Of a DNA stretch of 64,000 nucleotides, positions 61,801 to 64,000 are shown one piece after another. The stretch is taken from positions 1,480,575 through 1,544,574 of the forward strand of contig ML133400.1 in the NCBI GenBank assembly GCA_003864495.1, given 5' to 3'. Below the pieces are notes generated by a model. That model saw only the letters and a program-made list of their open reading frames with translations. It was not told the DNA's origin and ran no database searches. This DNA is from Nemopilema nomurai. Taxonomy: Eukaryota > Cnidaria > Scyphozoa > Rhizostomeae > Rhizostomatidae. The position numbers and the translations under genes are program-made. The first letter of the stretch is position 1, and each line of letters begins with the position of its first letter.

Positions 61801-64000
61801 GATGGATTTATAGCTTGTACGGTTTAGGTTATTATCGTGCATGTTTGCGAGACCAGTGCTTTGAAAGATCTTTTAACACGAAGCATGGATTTATAGCTTG
61901 TACGGTTTAGGTTATTATCGTGCATGTTTGCGAGACCAGTGCTGTGAAAGATCTTTTCAACACGAAGAATGGATTTATAGCTTGTACGGTTTAGGTTATT
62001 ATCGTGCATGTTTGCGAGACCAGTGCTTGTGAAAGATCTTTTCAACATGAAGATGGATTTATAGCTTGTACGGTTTAGGTTATTATTGGGCATGTTTGCG
62101 AGACCAGTGCTTGTGAAAGATCTTTTAACACGAAGCATGGATTTATAGCTTGTACGGTTTAGGTTATTATTGCATGTTTGCGAGACCAGTGCTTGTGAAA
62201 GATCTTTTCAACACGAAGCATGGATTTATAGCTTGTACGGTTTAGGTTATTATTGGGCATGTTTGCGAGACCAGTGCTTGTGAAAGATCTTTTCAACATG
62301 CAGAATGGATTTATAGCTTGTACGGTTTAGGTTATATATGCATGTTTGCGAGACCAGTGCTTGTGAAAGATCTTTTCAACATGAAGATGGATTTATAGCT
62401 TGTACGGTTTAGGTTATTATTGGGCATGTTTGCGAGACCAGTGCTTGTGAAAGATCTTTTCAACACGAAGCATGGATTTATAGCTTGTACGGTTTAGGTT
62501 ATTATTGGCATGTTTGCGAGACCAGTGCTTGTGAAAGATCTTTTCAACACGAAGCATGGATTTATAGCTTGTACGGTTTAGGTTATTATCGGCATGTTTG
62601 CGAGACCAGTGCTTGTGAAAGATTTTTCAACACGAAGCATGGATTTATAGCTTGTACGGTTTAGGTTATTATTGCATGTTTGCGAGACCAGTGCTTGTGA
62701 AAGATCTTTTCAACACGAAGCATGGATTTATAGCTTGTACGGTTTAGGTTATTATTGGGCATGTTTGCGAGACCAGTGCTTGTGAAAGATCTTTTCAACA
62801 CGAAGAATGGATTTATAGCTTGTACGGTTTAGGTTTTATTGGGCATGTTTGCGAGACCAGTGCTTGTGAAAGATCTTTTCAACACGAAGCATGGATTTAT
62901 AGCTTGTACGGTTTAGGTTATTATTGGGCATGTTTGCGAGACCAGTGCTTGTGAAAGATCTTTTCAACATGAAGCATGGATTTATAGCTTGTACGGTTTA
63001 GGTTATTATCGGCATGTTTGCGAGACCAGTGCTTGTGAAAGATCTTTTAACACGAAGCATGGATTTATAGCTTGTACGGTTTAGGTTATTATCGTGCATG
63101 TTTGCGAGACCAGTGCTTGTGAAAGATCTTTTCAACATGAAGATGGATTTATAGCTTGTACGGTTTAGGTTATTATTGCATGTTTGCGAGACCAGTGCTT
63201 GAAAGATCTTTTCAACACGAAAGCATGGATTTATAGCTTGTACGGTTTAGGTTATTATTGGGCATGTTTGCGAGACCAGTGCTTGTGAAAGATCTTTTCA
63301 ACACGAAGCATGGATTTATAGCTTGTACGGTTTAGGTTATTATTGGGCATGTTTGCGAGACCAGTGCTTGTGAAAGATCTTTTCAACATGAAGATGGATT
63401 TATAGCTTGTACGGTTTAGGTTATTATTGTGCATGTTTGCGAGACCAGTGCTTGTGAAAGATCTTTTAACATGAAGCATGGATTTATAGCTTGTACGGTT
63501 TAGGTTATTATTGGCATGTTTGCGAGACCAGTGCTTGTGAAAGATCTTTTCAACACGAAGCATGGATTTATAGCTTGTACGGTTTAGGTTATTATTGGGC
63601 ATGTTTGCGAGACCAGTGCTTGTGAAAGATCTTTTCAACATGAAGATGGATTTATAGCTTGTACGGTTTAGGTTATTATTGGGCATGTTTGCGAGACCAG
63701 TGCTTTTTAAAGATCTTTTCAACATAAAGCATGGATTTATAGCTTGTACGGTTTAGGTTATTATTGCATGTTTGCGAGACCAGTGCTTGTGAAAGATCTT
63801 TTCAACATAAGCATGGATTTATAGCTTGTACGGTTTAGGTTATTATTGGGCATGTTTGCGAGACCAGTGCTTGTGAAAGATCTTTTCAACATGAAGAATG
63901 GATTTATAGCTTGTACGGTTTAGGTTATTATTGGGCATGTTTGCGAGACCAGTGCTTGTGAAAGATCTTTTCAACATGAAGATGGATTTATAGCTTGTAC
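55895..64000 (+). repeat. Satellite array B3, 85-bp unit, about 95 copies, runs off the window
   Basis: Third array of the 85-bp family, in the same orientation as B1 and B2 but preceded by the BEL element instead of array A and the Penelope spacer. The first copy is diverged (GCTTGAACGCTTTAGGGTATT). From 55.9 to about 60.3 kb the copies are very uniform, with AACATGAAG[AC]ATGG. From about 60.4 kb on they switch to forms rich in AACATGAAGATGG, AACACGAAGCATGG and TTATCGTGCATG, the same set that dominates 9.5-13.2 kb of array B1. Confidence 0.97.

Noticed and set aside
6390..64000. CRISPR array
   Set aside because: The 85-bp, 197-bp and 154-bp repeats are contiguous with no unique spacers, and the context is eukaryotic.

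Overview
This window looks like repeat-rich DNA from an invertebrate animal, most likely a cnidarian and perhaps an anthozoan. The evidence is spliceosomal introns, a TATA promoter, and a mixture of Gypsy, BEL/Pao, Copia, Penelope-like, LINE and hAT sequence. No sequence identifies a species, so this is an inference. By coordinates, about 57% of the window is tandem array. There are three unrelated families with 197-bp (A), 85-bp (B) and 154-bp (C) units, and none of these lengths is a multiple of three. Most apparent open frames are by-products of these arrays.

Layout. Array A1 (1-4262) is followed by a spacer with a decayed Penelope-like element (4263-6389), array B1 (6390-13196), and a region with a five-coding-exon gene (13197-18284). 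After a unique spacer (18285-20132) and a broken Gypsy pol (about 20165-22580), the same order returns: array A2 (22585-29320), Penelope spacer (29321-31389), array B2 (31390-34013) and the same gene (34014-39494). This is a tandem segmental duplication, or two haplotypes joined in assembly, in which the single-copy parts match closely but the arrays differ greatly in length.

The duplicated gene encodes a predicted secreted protein of ten short GxG...N-L-[YW]...W repeats, of the kind expected for a tachylectin/tectonin-like beta-propeller. Six repeats carry a Cys-Cys pair. The second copy is intact at 438 residues. The first has 4-bp and 1-bp deletions in two exons.

The right part is a nest of transposons. 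A minus-strand BEL/Pao element (39495 to about 55894) is split twice: by a Copia element (40881-51050), and by a non-autonomous hAT-like element (51506-54540) with a perfect 8-bp target duplication that itself carries the 5' part of a LINE. Inside the Copia element, a 154-bp piece of the reverse transcriptase gene has expanded to about 53 tandem copies (41305-49497), a satellite born from retrotransposon coding DNA. It has a near-identical core between older edges and a five-unit higher-order repeat. Array B3 (55895 to the window end) follows directly after the BEL 5' end.
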